A stretch of DNA of 12,386 bases from Neisseriaceae bacterium (GCA_027371515.1 DAHXMX010000021.1:1-12386); one strand, 5' to 3'. Numbered from the stretch's first letter, positions 1 to 8,138 are shown. Made by a program: numbers and translations. The notes: generated by a model not told the origin, from the letters alone.

Positions 1-84
1 CTTCAATAACTGCAATATCAATATTATTTTCGATGAAATATTGATGACAAGCCAAGGTGAATAATTGAAACAACCCATGTTGAG
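1..84. repeat. Copy of an internal folC segment at the window edge
   Basis: Positions 1-77 are identical to 1518-1594. After one mismatch (78 versus 1595) another 6 bp match (79-84 versus 1596-1601), then similarity stops at 85. Both copies lie in the same orientation and are read in the same frame on the minus strand. The left limit is unknown because the window ends there. Confidence 0.95.
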
Positions 85-661
85 TTAGTAGGTTTTGTAA
101 GTTTAAAATTTGTTTTTTGTCTTGAAGTCCGATTAATTGTAGATAGTAAATTTTATTTACATTATTTTCAGTATTACCATTTAGAATATCTTCAGGACTT
201 GGATTAGATCTTATTTCATCAGTAGTAATGCGTGGTTTTAAATCCTTTAATGTCATCATCATATCTGGAGTTTTATTTTGGGTTTTAGAGACCACCGGAT
301 TGGATGCCACTGTATTAGATGCAATTTTATTTAAGTTTGTAACTTCAGTGCTAGATGATTGTGGTTTATTATCTACATTGGATGGATTATTGCCAGCAAT
401 CTCAGTTTTAGGTTTTATAATTGTGGTTGTTGTGGGTTGTGGTGTTGGTTGTACTGCTGGTACTGGTGTTGGATTAGTATTTCTAACCTCAATAATGTTA
501 CTATTAATAGGAATTGACTTAATATTGCTACTTACTTTAAATAAAACCCAAAGAGCTAATAATAATAAAACTATACTACCTATTAATCTCCGCTTTGCTT
601 TTGCACGCATGTGTAAAGAACTTTTTAACGTGTTTTTTTTATTAAAGTTAGATTGCATCAT
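1..661 (-). CDS. dedD: DedD-like SPOR-domain cell division protein, 3' end beyond the window and aberrant
   Basis: Partial gene, open for 220 codons to the left edge. I chose the ATG at 661-659: it overlaps the folC stop as ATGA and has AGGA 9 nt upstream; the next codon is also ATG (658). Seen: a basic cytoplasmic N-terminus (about 1-25), one hydrophobic membrane segment (about 26-42), a Pro/Thr/Asn-rich periplasmic linker (about 60-165), and the beginning of a SPOR-type fold (IYYLQLIGLQ, 171-180). Known: DedD-type SPOR proteins bind denuded peptidoglycan at the septum, and dedD follows folC in many proteobacteria. Odd: from about residue 193 to the edge the protein is not SPOR but an in-frame copy of FolC residues (GLFQLFTLAC onward), so the SPOR domain is cut after about 25 residues. 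The N-terminal two thirds look intact. The identity rests on layout, position and the short SPOR start; the symbol is by analogy. Confidence 0.7.
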   Translation of the reverse strand, partial: MMQSNFNKKNTLKSSLHMRAKAKRRLIGSIVLLLLALWVLFKVSSNIKSIPINSNIIEVRNTNPTPVPAVQPTPQPTTTTIIKPKTEIAGNNPSNVDNKPQSSSTEVTNLNKIASNTVASNPVVSKTQNKTPDMMMTLKDLKPRITTDEIRSNPSPEDILNGNTENNVNKIYYLQLIGLQDKKQILNLQNLLTQHGLFQLFTLACHQYFIENNIDIAVIE

Positions 662-1923
662 TTTCTTAATTCCTGAATTTTGTTATAACAACTTTCAACT
701 ACGAGAAACGAGCCAAAACATACCATTCTATCTTGTTTATTTAATTGTTTGTAAGCATGTTCACACGCGTTGTCAATATTATCAAATTCAAATATATTTG
801 AGCTGTGTACCTTGTTATCTAATAATATTTGTTTTATACTTTCAGTATCACGACTACGCTCATTATTTATTTTACCGATAAACCATTTATCAAAGTAATG
901 GGCAGCGCTTTTAATAATAGCTATTATATCTTTATCTGCCGCGATACCAAATACCGCATATTTTTGTCTAACGAATGGTAATTTTATCATATTTGACAAC
1001 ATAGCGGTGACAGCTTCCAAATTATGTGCAACATCAAGTATAATTTGAGGCAATCCCGGCAATAGCTGAAAGCGTCCAATCAAGTTGGTCTTTAAAATAC
1101 CAGTTTTTATTTGACTAGTAGTGACTGGGAATTTGCTGCTTATACTATCTAATATTGCAATGCTTAATGCAATATTAATTGGCTGTAACTCACTTCTTTG
1201 TAATGGATAAGGTATTGCATAATATGTTTTATTCCTAAGTATTACATCAAAGCTAAGTTCATTTCTATGAATTTTAAAATCTTGTTCAAAGTATTGCAAA
1301 TTAATATTATTTTGTTTGCAAAAATCAATCATTGCCTGCGGTGGATTATTGCCACCAAAAAAAGCTGGTTTTTGACTACGATAAATATATGCTTTTTGTA
1401 ATGCAATTTCTTCAATATTATGCCCCAATATATCCATATGATCAAGACTAATACTTGTAATTCCGCTAACTGTAGGTTCAAATAAATTAGTTATATCTAA
1501 TTTACCACCAATACCTACTTCAATAACTGCAATATCAATATTATTTTCGATGAAATATTGATGACAAGCCAAGGTGAATAATTGAAACAACCCAAGTTGA
1601 GGTAGATTAGATTGTTGTAGATTAGTAATTATTATATTTAAATGTTTAATTAAATCCTCATCATTAATAGCTTGATTATTAATTGTGATACGTTCATTAT
1701 ATCTAAATACGTGAGGAGAGGTAAAGCACCCAGTTTTAAAACCAGCTGTAGTTAGGATATTACTAATATAGTTAGAGACTGAACCCTTACCATTTGTGCC
1801 ACCAATTAATATAATTGGGTAATGAGGAAATATTTTTAGATTTTTGATACATGAACGTGCAGTTGTTAAATCACCACGTGAATTAGACTGTAATATTTGC
1901 TCAATTAACTTAATTAAATTCAA
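658..1923 (-). CDS. folC: Bifunctional dihydrofolate synthase / folylpolyglutamate synthase
   Basis: Cytoplasmic Mur-ligase-type enzyme that adds glutamate to dihydropteroate and then to tetrahydrofolate using ATP. Seen in the 421-residue protein: P-loop GTNGKGS (42-48), FTSPH (67-71), EVGIGG (135-140) and SLDH (159-162), whose Glu and His would be Mg ligands by family analogy, GRFQ (283-286) and DVAHN (297-301). Length matches the E. coli enzyme (about 422). The usual EKAGI motif, whose Lys is carbamylated in the family, reads QKAYI (176-180), keeping K177; the usual FE helix motif reads FQ near 113. No ATG lies near the N-terminus: the start is TTG at 1923-1921, or possibly ATT at 1926-1924, which is nearer the AGGA (1938-1935). 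The stop overlaps dedD. The preceding gene ends 45 bp upstream. Confidence 0.95.
   Translation of the reverse strand: MNLIKLIEQILQSNSRGDLTTARSCIKNLKIFPHYPIILIGGTNGKGSVSNYISNILTTAGFKTGCFTSPHVFRYNERITINNQAINDEDLIKHLNIIITNLQQSNLPQLGLFQLFTLACHQYFIENNIDIAVIEVGIGGKLDITNLFEPTVSGITSISLDHMDILGHNIEEIALQKAYIYRSQKPAFFGGNNPPQAMIDFCKQNNINLQYFEQDFKIHRNELSFDVILRNKTYYAIPYPLQRSELQPINIALSIAILDSISSKFPVTTSQIKTGILKTNLIGRFQLLPGLPQIILDVAHNLEAVTAMLSNMIKLPFVRQKYAVFGIAADKDIIAIIKSAAHYFDKWFIGKINNERSRDTESIKQILLDNKVHSSNIFEFDNIDNACEHAYKQLNKQDRMVCFGSFLVVESCYNKIQELRK
1518..1601. repeat. Native folC segment matching the left window edge
   Basis: This segment lies inside the intact folC gene and encodes roughly residues 108-135, including the GLFQLF helix and the start of the EVGIGG strand. 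It is the presumed source of the copy at 1-84, because here the flanking sequence on both sides is continuous FolC. Confidence 0.95.
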
Positions 1924-1940
1924 AATGTCTTTTATCCTGT
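1924..1940 (-). promoter_or_regulatory. Ribosome binding site deciding the folC start
   Basis: The minus strand reads ACAGGA, then 8 nt, then ATT immediately followed by TTG. AGGA (1938-1935) is 8 nt from the ATT and 11 nt from the TTG. TTG is the conventional choice; the ATT has the better spacing. No in-frame ATG or GTG is available nearby. Confidence 0.55.
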
Positions 1941-1968
1941 GATTAATTAAAACTAAATATTAATTTTA

Positions 1969-2343
1969 TTAATGAATTGTATTTGTATCTTCTTTTTCTT
2001 CTGTTTGTTCTTGATTTTCATCGGTCATATCAATTAATGTTGGATGTATTTCAACATCAAAGTACTCCCAGAATGTTTTTAAGCTGATATCTTTGGGCCA
2101 TAATGATTCATCATTAGTCCATGAGGCAAGTTCAAGCATAAAAAATTCATTATAACGCTCGTCGATTATATTAATTCCATCTTCAATTTCATGTACTTCA
2201 GATATAAGGTAAGTATTGCAGTCTATTCTGATATTTTCTAAATTTAACTGCTCTTTTAAATCATTAAATGTTACATGTAACCAATCCAAAAAAGGTTGTT
2301 TTGGTTTGATTACTACTACGGATCTTTCTACAAAATAATACAT
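1969..2343 (-). CDS. Conserved hypothetical protein, acidic, 124 residues
   Basis: I do not know a function. The protein resembles a small uncharacterised family that I recall from beta- and gammaproteobacteria, with a basic start (MYYFVERSVVVIKPK), a PFLDWL element (17-22) and a characteristic LWP (81-83) followed by FWEYFDVEIH (91-100). The last 17 residues are a Glu/Asp/Thr-rich tail that is probably disordered. No signal peptide, membrane segment or metal-binding cluster is visible, so it is probably cytoplasmic. ATG at 2343 is preceded by AAGG with 7 nt spacing. It sits 35 bp after dacB and 45 bp before folC, so it is likely cotranscribed with them; that says little about its role. Confidence 0.8.
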   Translation of the reverse strand: MYYFVERSVVVIKPKQPFLDWLHVTFNDLKEQLNLENIRIDCNTYLISEVHEIEDGINIIDERYNEFFMLELASWTNDESLWPKDISLKTFWEYFDVEIHPTLIDMTDENQEQTEEKEDTNTIH

Positions 2344-2378
2344 GTTTTAGCCTTAAAATTTTAAGTGATTATTATAAC

Positions 2379-3749
2379 TTAATTAAGCTTATTAAGTAAG
2401 TTATTTACCCATAAATTAAATATTTTTGGATCTTTATTATGGGTTGTATCTATCGAATTAGCGGTAAATACCACTGCATAGTGATATTTCTTGGTATAAA
2501 AATATCCACTATAACTACTAACATCATTTAAAGTTCCTGTTTTGAATCGTACTTTTTTACCAAGCTTGATAAAGCGTTTAATAAGAGTTCCATCCTGACC
2601 TGCTATTGGTAACGAATCAAAAAACACTTGGAATGTGTCACTATTATATGCAATGATAAGCATATTTAATAAATTAAGTGCACTTAGTTTTTCAACTCTA
2701 GATAAACCAGCCCCATTTTCTAGTTTAAATTCAGTATTATAAATATCATTATTTTTTATATAGCTTTCATATATATATTTCGCATTAGCATAGCTGTTTG
2801 TATTATCAGTTAAATAACTAGATAAGGTTAATAGTAATGTCTCGGCATATAGGTTATTGCTAGTTTTATTCATCTTATTGATTATTTTAGATAATTTAAC
2901 TGACTTGATGCTACTTAGTAGCATACTGTTAGCTGGTGTTTTTTTATATTCTATGTTCCCTGTATAGCCAATATTTAATTGATTTAGAGCATATTTAATA
3001 GCCATTATATTATATTTATCTGCTGGTAATAGATTATAAATTAAATGATGATTATCACATTGTTTAGCAATTTCACCACTAATGATAATTGTATTACCTG
3101 AAACAACTAGATTTATATCGTTATTAATATTATGACTGCAATATTTCAGCTTTGGGTTGATGATTAATTTATTGTCAATTTTATAACCATATAAATTTGA
3201 AGTAACATTAATTGAGTTTTTCGTATGTAAAGTAAATTTAGATAAATGTTCATCAATCATTAAACCATCAGGTAATACTGTATCGGGGTCATATTGTTCT
3301 TCTTTTAGCATAGAGTATTTAGGGTAGCTATTAAAAACACTATTATCAATATATATATTACCAATTATATGCTTGATTTTAACTTGATTGAGTAATTTTA
3401 CTAGATTATTTCGGCTTAATGTTGGATCTCCACTACCTACAATGTATAGATCACCAGTTAAAGTATTGTTAGTAATTTTACCAGTATATTGAATTTGAGT
3501 AACATATCGGTAGTCACTAGGTATATTATTTAGTACCACCTGAGTAGTTAATAACTTCATGTTGGATGCAATTAATCTTGGCACGTCTGGATTATAACTA
3601 TATTCGATTTTGTTTGTATCTAAATTAAATATTATGGCAGATAATTTATCTTTATAGCCTTTGGGAATTGTAACTTCTATTGCAAAGCATGAATGATATA
3701 TACCAATAAGAATTATTAACAATAATTTATAATTCATTAAATTCTTCAT
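2379..3749 (-). CDS. dacB: D-alanyl-D-alanine carboxypeptidase/endopeptidase, PBP4 (DacB) family
   Basis: Periplasmic peptidase of the S13 family that removes the terminal D-Ala from, or cuts cross-links in, peptidoglycan. Seen: signal peptide with hydrophobic core 8-18 and likely cleavage after CFA (21-23); catalytic SxxK as SNMK (S62, K65); GSGDPTL (105-111), a PBP4 family signature; SxN as SNN (297-299) within TSNNLYAE; NGAGLSR (345-351); and KTGT (403-406). All three penicillin-binding motifs are present, so the enzyme should be active and beta-lactam sensitive. Length 456 is near E. coli DacB (477). Start ATG at 3749 has only a weak purine stretch upstream; M5 is an alternative that would shorten the signal peptide. 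It is separated from rluB by 94 bp, so it may have its own promoter, though I see no convincing one. Confidence 0.93.
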   Translation of the reverse strand: MKNLMNYKLLLIILIGIYHSCFAIEVTIPKGYKDKLSAIIFNLDTNKIEYSYNPDVPRLIASNMKLLTTQVVLNNIPSDYRYVTQIQYTGKITNNTLTGDLYIVGSGDPTLSRNNLVKLLNQVKIKHIIGNIYIDNSVFNSYPKYSMLKEEQYDPDTVLPDGLMIDEHLSKFTLHTKNSINVTSNLYGYKIDNKLIINPKLKYCSHNINNDINLVVSGNTIIISGEIAKQCDNHHLIYNLLPADKYNIMAIKYALNQLNIGYTGNIEYKKTPANSMLLSSIKSVKLSKIINKMNKTSNNLYAETLLLTLSSYLTDNTNSYANAKYIYESYIKNNDIYNTEFKLENGAGLSRVEKLSALNLLNMLIIAYNSDTFQVFFDSLPIAGQDGTLIKRFIKLGKKVRFKTGTLNDVSSYSGYFYTKKYHYAVVFTANSIDTTHNKDPKIFNLWVNNLLNKLN

Positions 3750-3843
3750 TAGACATCTTTCTTTAATTGTTTTTTAACTTTTATTAGTTGTCATAAAGAT
3801 TTCTGTAAGATTCTTATTTCTAGTCTAAGAATGAAATAATGAA

Positions 3844-4782
3844 TTATGAAATAACTTTATTCCCTGCTATATTAAGATCAAATTTGCTCATAATATTTGA
3901 TACTTCAATTTCATTTAATTCATAAAATTGTCCACGTTTTAAACGTGGAGGTAATATAATCGGGCCAAAACGAGTTCTAATTAGACGGCTAACTACAACA
4001 TCAAAATATTCAAACATGCGTCGTACTTCACGATTGCGCCCTTCTTTGATAATTACTTTGTACCAGCAGTTTTTACTTTCAGTGTCTTGCATTTCTAGTT
4101 TTATTATTTCTTCTACATTTGCCATGCCATCTTCTAGCTTTATACCTTTTTTTAATTCAGCAATTTGCTCAGCTGTTAATTCATTGCCATATACACGCAC
4201 CGAATATTCACGTTCTACTTCATAACGTGGATGAGTGAAACGATTAGCTAGCTCACCACTAGTAGTAAAAATCAAGAGCCCACTTGTATTGTAGTCTAAG
4301 CGTCCGATTGCTACAAATCGCTTATTACGTAAAATTGGAATTCGTTCAAATACTGTTGGGCGTCCTTTAGGGTCTGTTCTAGTAATTAATTCACCTTCTG
4401 GTTTATGATAAATGATAATACGTGCCAATCTATCTGGCCACTTGATTTTAACCATTTTGTTATCTACCATGATACGATCTGTAGTATAGATTTTTTGTCC
4501 AAGTATTGCTACTTTATTATTTACTGTTACTCGTTTTGCATTAATTAATTCATCACAGTTACGCCTACCACCAACACCAGACATGGCTAATGCTTTACTA
4601 ATTCTAATACCATTCTCAACTTCGATACGTTCATTACGAATGCGATTAACTGTAACTTGTTCGATTTTGTTTGGTTTAATTAATTTAATTCGTTTAGCAT
4701 TTTTTTTCTTTATTGGCGATTTTGCTTTATTTGATTTGTCGCCCATTATTTGTTTTAAACCTGCTTTAAGATTAAGTTTCAT
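3844..4782 (-). CDS. rluB: 23S rRNA pseudouridine synthase, RluB/RsuA family
   Basis: Isomerises a uridine in large-subunit rRNA (U2605 in E. coli RluB). Seen in 312 residues: a Lys/Arg-rich N-terminal extension (1-50) likely to contact RNA; an S4 RNA-binding domain (about 58-105, starting [16 protein letters not shown]); and the catalytic domain with [19 protein letters not shown] (127-145), [11 protein letters not shown] (160-170) with catalytic D163, and a late [11 protein letters not shown] segment. The long basic C-terminal tail found in E. coli RluB is absent. RluB is favoured over RluE/RsuA by the basic extension and the GRPTVF motif, but the paralogue choice is by resemblance. ATG at 4782 has AAGGA 5 nt upstream. 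It overlaps the preceding RpfE-like gene by 11 bp. Confidence 0.9.
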   Translation of the reverse strand: MKLNLKAGLKQIMGDKSNKAKSPIKKKNAKRIKLIKPNKIEQVTVNRIRNERIEVENGIRISKALAMSGVGGRRNCDELINAKRVTVNNKVAILGQKIYTTDRIMVDNKMVKIKWPDRLARIIIYHKPEGELITRTDPKGRPTVFERIPILRNKRFVAIGRLDYNTSGLLIFTTSGELANRFTHPRYEVEREYSVRVYGNELTAEQIAELKKGIKLEDGMANVEEIIKLEMQDTESKNCWYKVIIKEGRNREVRRMFEYFDVVVSRLIRTRFGPIILPPRLKRGQFYELNEIEVSNIMSKFDLNIAGNKVIS

Positions 4783-5767
4783 ATATATCCTTAGTTAATT
4801 TCATAATATTGGTTTTACGCCAACGATTTAGTATATTGGGTTTAGATATTTTAATTATTATTGTTTGTTCGCTTTGCGGTACAATTAGGTTAATTGATTT
4901 GTTAGGTATGTTTCTTAATTTGGCAAATATCTTACGATCGAGTGAGTTTAATTTATCTATATAACCAAATTTATCTAAATAACAATTTGGGTAATAAAGT
5001 TCATCAAGTATTAAAATATCACTTGTTAGAAGATTAGCTAGTGTATCAATAGTAAATGGTTTGGCATCATTAAATATTTTTTTTAGGCTATTAGTGTATA
5101 TGACGTTAAACTTAGGCAGTGTTAATGATGACAAATTAATATCAGATAACCAAACGCTATTTAAGCTTAATAATCCATCGCTTTCACGTAATTTATTATA
5201 TGCGCAATTATATAATAACATTTGTATTTCATTAATTATTGTATTTAATTTATGACCATAATCATTATCACGATCCATATAATCATCGATATTTTCACCA
5301 ATAATATCAATGATTGGAGGGCGTATATGCTTATTGGTTGAATAATTATGTCCTAGTAGCCAGAGCTCCTCATGAATATAATATATTTTAATTTCATTGT
5401 TAAAGTGATTATTTATTAGTTCAATATACTGTTTGGCTTCATCTTCCGCTAGTTGAAGTAATTCCGCCTCAGAGATTAATAAGCGATTGCGATCAAGGCG
5501 TAAATAAGTTGGTTCGCATAAAAGAAAATTATGATATTGATTAGTAATATTTAATTGTGTGGCAAATAATTCTGCCTGACTGATGGCGTTAATATTATTT
5601 TTAAGTAAGTAAAATATTTGACTTAAGCTTTGTTGTTTGAGTATTTTATATGAAGCATGGTTTAATAATTTATTTAAGTTTGGAGTATTTAAGCTTTGGT
5701 ATATGTAATTAATATCAGAAGTGTTTTTCCAGAATAAACCTGGAATTAATATATTAATTTCACTCAT
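4772..5767 (-). CDS. RpfE-type conserved protein (phosphoglycerate-mutase-like annotation family)
   Basis: The 331-residue protein matches, by remembered family pattern, the betaproteobacterial/xanthomonad proteins labelled 'regulatory protein, RpfE type' and sometimes annotated as cofactor-independent phosphoglycerate mutase. Supporting signatures: an N-terminal IPGLFW (8-13), [13 protein letters not shown] (84-96) followed by an acidic [10 protein letters not shown] stretch (102-111), NEIQML (179-184), and LNSVWLS (202-208), which corresponds to the NSLWLWG signature of that family. No signal peptide or membrane segment is seen. Biochemical function is unknown to me; I do not see the metal-binding motifs of a functional phosphoglycerate mutase. 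ATG at 5767 overlaps the dapF stop as ATGA and has no clear Shine-Dalgarno, so translation is probably coupled to dapF. Its 3' end overlaps rluB by 11 bp. Confidence 0.75.
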   Translation of the reverse strand: MSEINILIPGLFWKNTSDINYIYQSLNTPNLNKLLNHASYKILKQQSLSQIFYLLKNNINAISQAELFATQLNITNQYHNFLLCEPTYLRLDRNRLLISEAELLQLAEDEAKQYIELINNHFNNEIKIYYIHEELWLLGHNYSTNKHIRPPIIDIIGENIDDYMDRDNDYGHKLNTIINEIQMLLYNCAYNKLRESDGLLSLNSVWLSDINLSSLTLPKFNVIYTNSLKKIFNDAKPFTIDTLANLLTSDILILDELYYPNCYLDKFGYIDKLNSLDRKIFAKLRNIPNKSINLIVPQSEQTIIIKISKPNILNRWRKTNIMKLTKDIYET

Positions 5768-6615
5768 AATATTATGTTGCCATTAAATACAATATTAGCA
5801 TTGCCAATTAGCTGGCAATTATTATTTTCAATAGTGACCTGTAAGCTACCGCCTTGCATAATAACTTGTATATTATTATTGCATTGTTGGTAATGATAAC
5901 AATAACTAGCACTTGCTGTGGCTCCACTGCCACAAGCTTTAGTTAATCCACTACCACGCTCATAAGTTTTTAACATGATGGTGTATGGATTCTGAATATA
6001 TATAAAGTTAACATTAACACCTTCTGGGAATATGTCTATTTTGGATTGAATAGTGCGGCCAACTTCAATGATATAATTATCATCATTAAATAAATTATTT
6101 GCTAGTTTTATGATTACATGAGGGTTACCGACTGAAGCAATACCATAATTAATAATTTGGCTCTGGTATTTTATGGTATAGTTATTAGTAGTGCTTTGAG
6201 TTAAAATAGCCGGTAGGCTTTGCGGAGTAAATTTAACAGCACCCATATCTATTTTAATTAGCTCATTGGTGGTGATTTGTCCTGTTATAACATGATTGTT
6301 GGCCAATACAAGCTCAATATACTTAGACTCGAAACGGTATTTATGTTTAATATAACAAATAACAGCTCGCGCACCATTGCCACAATGAAGCGCTTGACTA
6401 CCATCAATGTTATATATCTTATAACTAAAACATGGTATTTGATTTCGATTGATTTGTTTGATAATTAATAATTGATCACAACCAATTCCATAATGTCTAT
6501 CGCAAATTTGTTTTATTTGTTCGACTGTTAGATTAATATCCACTTGATTAGTAGTATCAATTAAAACAAAATCATTGCCTAAAGCCTCTAATTTACTAAA
6601 TGTTATTGTTTGCAT
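5764..6615 (-). CDS. dapF: Diaminopimelate epimerase
   Basis: Converts LL- to meso-diaminopimelate, the last step before lysine and the cross-linking residue of Gram-negative peptidoglycan. Seen in 283 residues: N-terminal KLEALGNDF (8-16), the first catalytic cysteine in HCGNGAR (C78), GNPH (163-166), ERGSGLTKACGSGATA (219-234) with the second catalytic cysteine C228. Both cysteines of the two-base racemase mechanism are intact. Length fits the family (E. coli 274). The ATG at 6615 lies inside the end of lipB (13-bp overlap) and lacks a clear Shine-Dalgarno, which points to coupling with lipB. The 3' end overlaps the RpfE-like gene by 4 bp. Confidence 0.96.
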   Translation of the reverse strand: MQTITFSKLEALGNDFVLIDTTNQVDINLTVEQIKQICDRHYGIGCDQLLIIKQINRNQIPCFSYKIYNIDGSQALHCGNGARAVICYIKHKYRFESKYIELVLANNHVITGQITTNELIKIDMGAVKFTPQSLPAILTQSTTNNYTIKYQSQIINYGIASVGNPHVIIKLANNLFNDDNYIIEVGRTIQSKIDIFPEGVNVNFIYIQNPYTIMLKTYERGSGLTKACGSGATASASYCYHYQQCNNNIQVIMQGGSLQVTIENNNCQLIGNANIVFNGNIIL

Positions 6616-7244
6616 GAATTTATTGTTGTTGAGTAGATGTTATCAATTATTGCATGTACTAACTCTTCTTTAGCCTTTTGAATATTAGCTGTTTCAATCA
6701 GTTCTGCAAGAGTTATCACTTGAAGCCCTTTGTAACCACAAACATTAATGTAATTAAATGGCGTGATATCTAGATTATAGTTGAAGCTAATTCCGTGATA
6801 AGTAAATCCTTTTCGCACTTTTAGTCCTAATGAGGCAATTTTTTTGTTATTTACATATACTCCAGGTGCGTTACGATCACCGTTTGCATTGATATTTTTT
6901 GATTTTAAGTAAGAAATAATTCCATTCTCGAGCTTTTCAACCAAACAGCGAATTGATATATTAAGTCGTTTGATATCTATCAAAGTATAGATTACAATTT
7001 GTCCTGGACCATGATATGTTACTTGTCCTCCACGATCTGTTTTTATAATTGGAATCTGATGTTCTCTATATAAAATATGTGATTCAAGTCCAGCTTGGCC
7101 AAGGGTAAATACTGGATTATGTTCTAATACCCAAAATTGATCTAAGGTATTTTCATCTCGTTGCTCAGTAAAGTTTTTCATTTCTTGCCAAGTTGTTGTA
7201 AAGTCAACCTGAGGAAGATACTTGATGGTATATTTATTGTTCAT
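6603..7244 (-). CDS. lipB: Octanoyl-[acyl-carrier-protein]:protein N-octanoyltransferase
   Basis: Transfers octanoate from acyl carrier protein to the lipoyl domains of 2-oxoacid dehydrogenases and GcvH; LipA then inserts sulfur. Seen in 213 residues: FTLGQAG (47-52 region), RGGQVTYHGPGQIVIY (71-86), KIASLGLKVRKGFTYHG (135-151) with the catalytic lysine K135, and NVCGYKGL (167-174) with the acyl-accepting cysteine C169; these fall at the same numbers as in E. coli LipB. The gene starts one base after the YbeD stop, keeping the common ybeD-lipB order. lipA is not in the window. The start ATG at 7244 has no strong Shine-Dalgarno, consistent with coupling to ybeD. Confidence 0.96.
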   Translation of the reverse strand: MNNKYTIKYLPQVDFTTTWQEMKNFTEQRDENTLDQFWVLEHNPVFTLGQAGLESHILYREHQIPIIKTDRGGQVTYHGPGQIVIYTLIDIKRLNISIRCLVEKLENGIISYLKSKNINANGDRNAPGVYVNNKKIASLGLKVRKGFTYHGISFNYNLDITPFNYINVCGYKGLQVITLAELIETANIQKAKEELVHAIIDNIYSTTINSCKQ

Positions 7245-7245
7245 T

Positions 7246-7506
7246 TTACAATGTTATTTTTACTAATTTATGCGCATTTAAATTACGGTAAATATCATCT
7301 AAATGCTCTTGGTTGGTTGTGAATACATTGACAGTCAAAGACAAATAATTGCCATTATTACTTACTGTATATTTGATGTCATTGCTAGGATTAAAATTAT
7401 CACATTTACTATCTACGATAGCTATAACTTCATTAATTAATTCATCACAATTAACACCGATTACTTTAATTACAAACTGGCACGGGAAATCGATTAATTT
7501 ACTCAT
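7246..7506 (-). CDS. ybeD: YbeD-like DUF493 family protein
   Basis: Small 86-residue alpha-beta (ACT-like fold) protein of the YbeD/UPF0250 family. Seen: FPCQFVIKVIG near the start (8-18), matching the family's FP..FTYKVMG pattern, GNYLSLTV (52-59) and a C-terminal KLVKITL. In E. coli and many relatives this gene lies directly before lipB, as here, which suggests a link to lipoate metabolism, but the molecular role is not settled. ATG at 7506 has AAGAG about 5 nt upstream. The 59-bp gap to scpB makes it a possible start of a separate transcript with lipB-dapF-RpfE-like-rluB. Confidence 0.92.
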   Translation of the reverse strand: MSKLIDFPCQFVIKVIGVNCDELINEVIAIVDSKCDNFNPSNDIKYTVSNNGNYLSLTVNVFTTNQEHLDDIYRNLNAHKLVKITL

Positions 7507-7547
7507 TTTATACTCTTATATTTATTCTAGCTATTATTTTATCCGTT

Positions 7548-7553
7548 ATTATA
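7548..7553 (-). promoter_or_regulatory. Possible -10 box ahead of ybeD
   Basis: A perfect TATAAT on the minus strand lies in the 59-bp gap between scpB and ybeD, about 42 bp before the ybeD ATG. No convincing -35 is found at 16-18 bp, and such boxes arise by chance in DNA this AT-rich, so the call is weak. Confidence 0.3.
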
Positions 7554-7565
7554 CTATTAATTTAA

Positions 7566-8138
7566 TCATAATTTGTTATTGTCATATTCATTGATAAAGT
7601 CAATCTTTAAATTTGAATTGTCTGGTATGTCATATGGTGGGAGTTGACTAATTGAGCTAAGCCCTAAATCTTTTAAAAATTTATCTGTAGTCGCTAAAAG
7701 CTCAGGACGACCTGGGATTTGCTTATGCCCAACAATTTCAATCCAGTCTCGTTCCATTAATGTTTGAATTGCATTTGAATTAGTTGTAACTCCGCGAATA
7801 TTTTCAATTTCACCACGTGTTATAGGTTGCATATAAGCAATTATTGTTAATGTTTCCATTACTGCTCTTGAGTATTTATATGGTTTATGATTATTAATTT
7901 TATTTAGAAACTCTTGATAGCATTGTTTAGTGCGAAAGCGATAATGGTGATTATTCTCAAATAATTCAATAGCATTATCTTGATATTTTAATTTTATATC
8001 TGAAATATAATTTTCTATTTGCTCGGTACTAAGTGTACCATTAAATATATCGCTTAGTTGTGCTAAAGTAACATCCTGATTTGCTCCGAATATACAGGCT
8101 TCGATAATATTTAATGTGTCGAGCATTTTATCATTCAT
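7566..8138 (-). CDS. scpB: Segregation and condensation protein B
   Basis: Winged-helix subunit of the SMC-ScpA-ScpB condensin that organises and helps segregate the chromosome. Seen in 190 residues: an N-terminal helix-rich wing domain (IIEACIFGANQDVTLAQL, about 11-28) and a second one with the family signature MQPITRGEIENIRGV (103-117) and GRPELLATTDKFLKDLGL (142-159). The length matches typical ScpB. The ATG at 8138 overlaps the scpA stop as ATGA, the usual arrangement, and has only a weak Shine-Dalgarno, suggesting coupled synthesis of the two partners. smc itself is not in the window. Confidence 0.95.
   Translation of the reverse strand: MNDKMLDTLNIIEACIFGANQDVTLAQLSDIFNGTLSTEQIENYISDIKLKYQDNAIELFENNHHYRFRTKQCYQEFLNKINNHKPYKYSRAVMETLTIIAYMQPITRGEIENIRGVTTNSNAIQTLMERDWIEIVGHKQIPGRPELLATTDKFLKDLGLSSISQLPPYDIPDNSNLKIDFINEYDNNKL

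Noticed and set aside
228..881. Plus-strand open frame of 217 codons opposite dedD and folC
   Set aside because: It runs antisense to a clear DedD-like gene and the end of folC, its composition follows the reversed codons of those genes, and it has no recognisable domain or ribosome binding site.
3810..3832. Hairpin ATTCTTA/TAAGAAT between rluB and dacB as a terminator
   Set aside because: The 7-bp stem is almost all A-T and no U-tract follows on the minus strand, so it is too weak to call.
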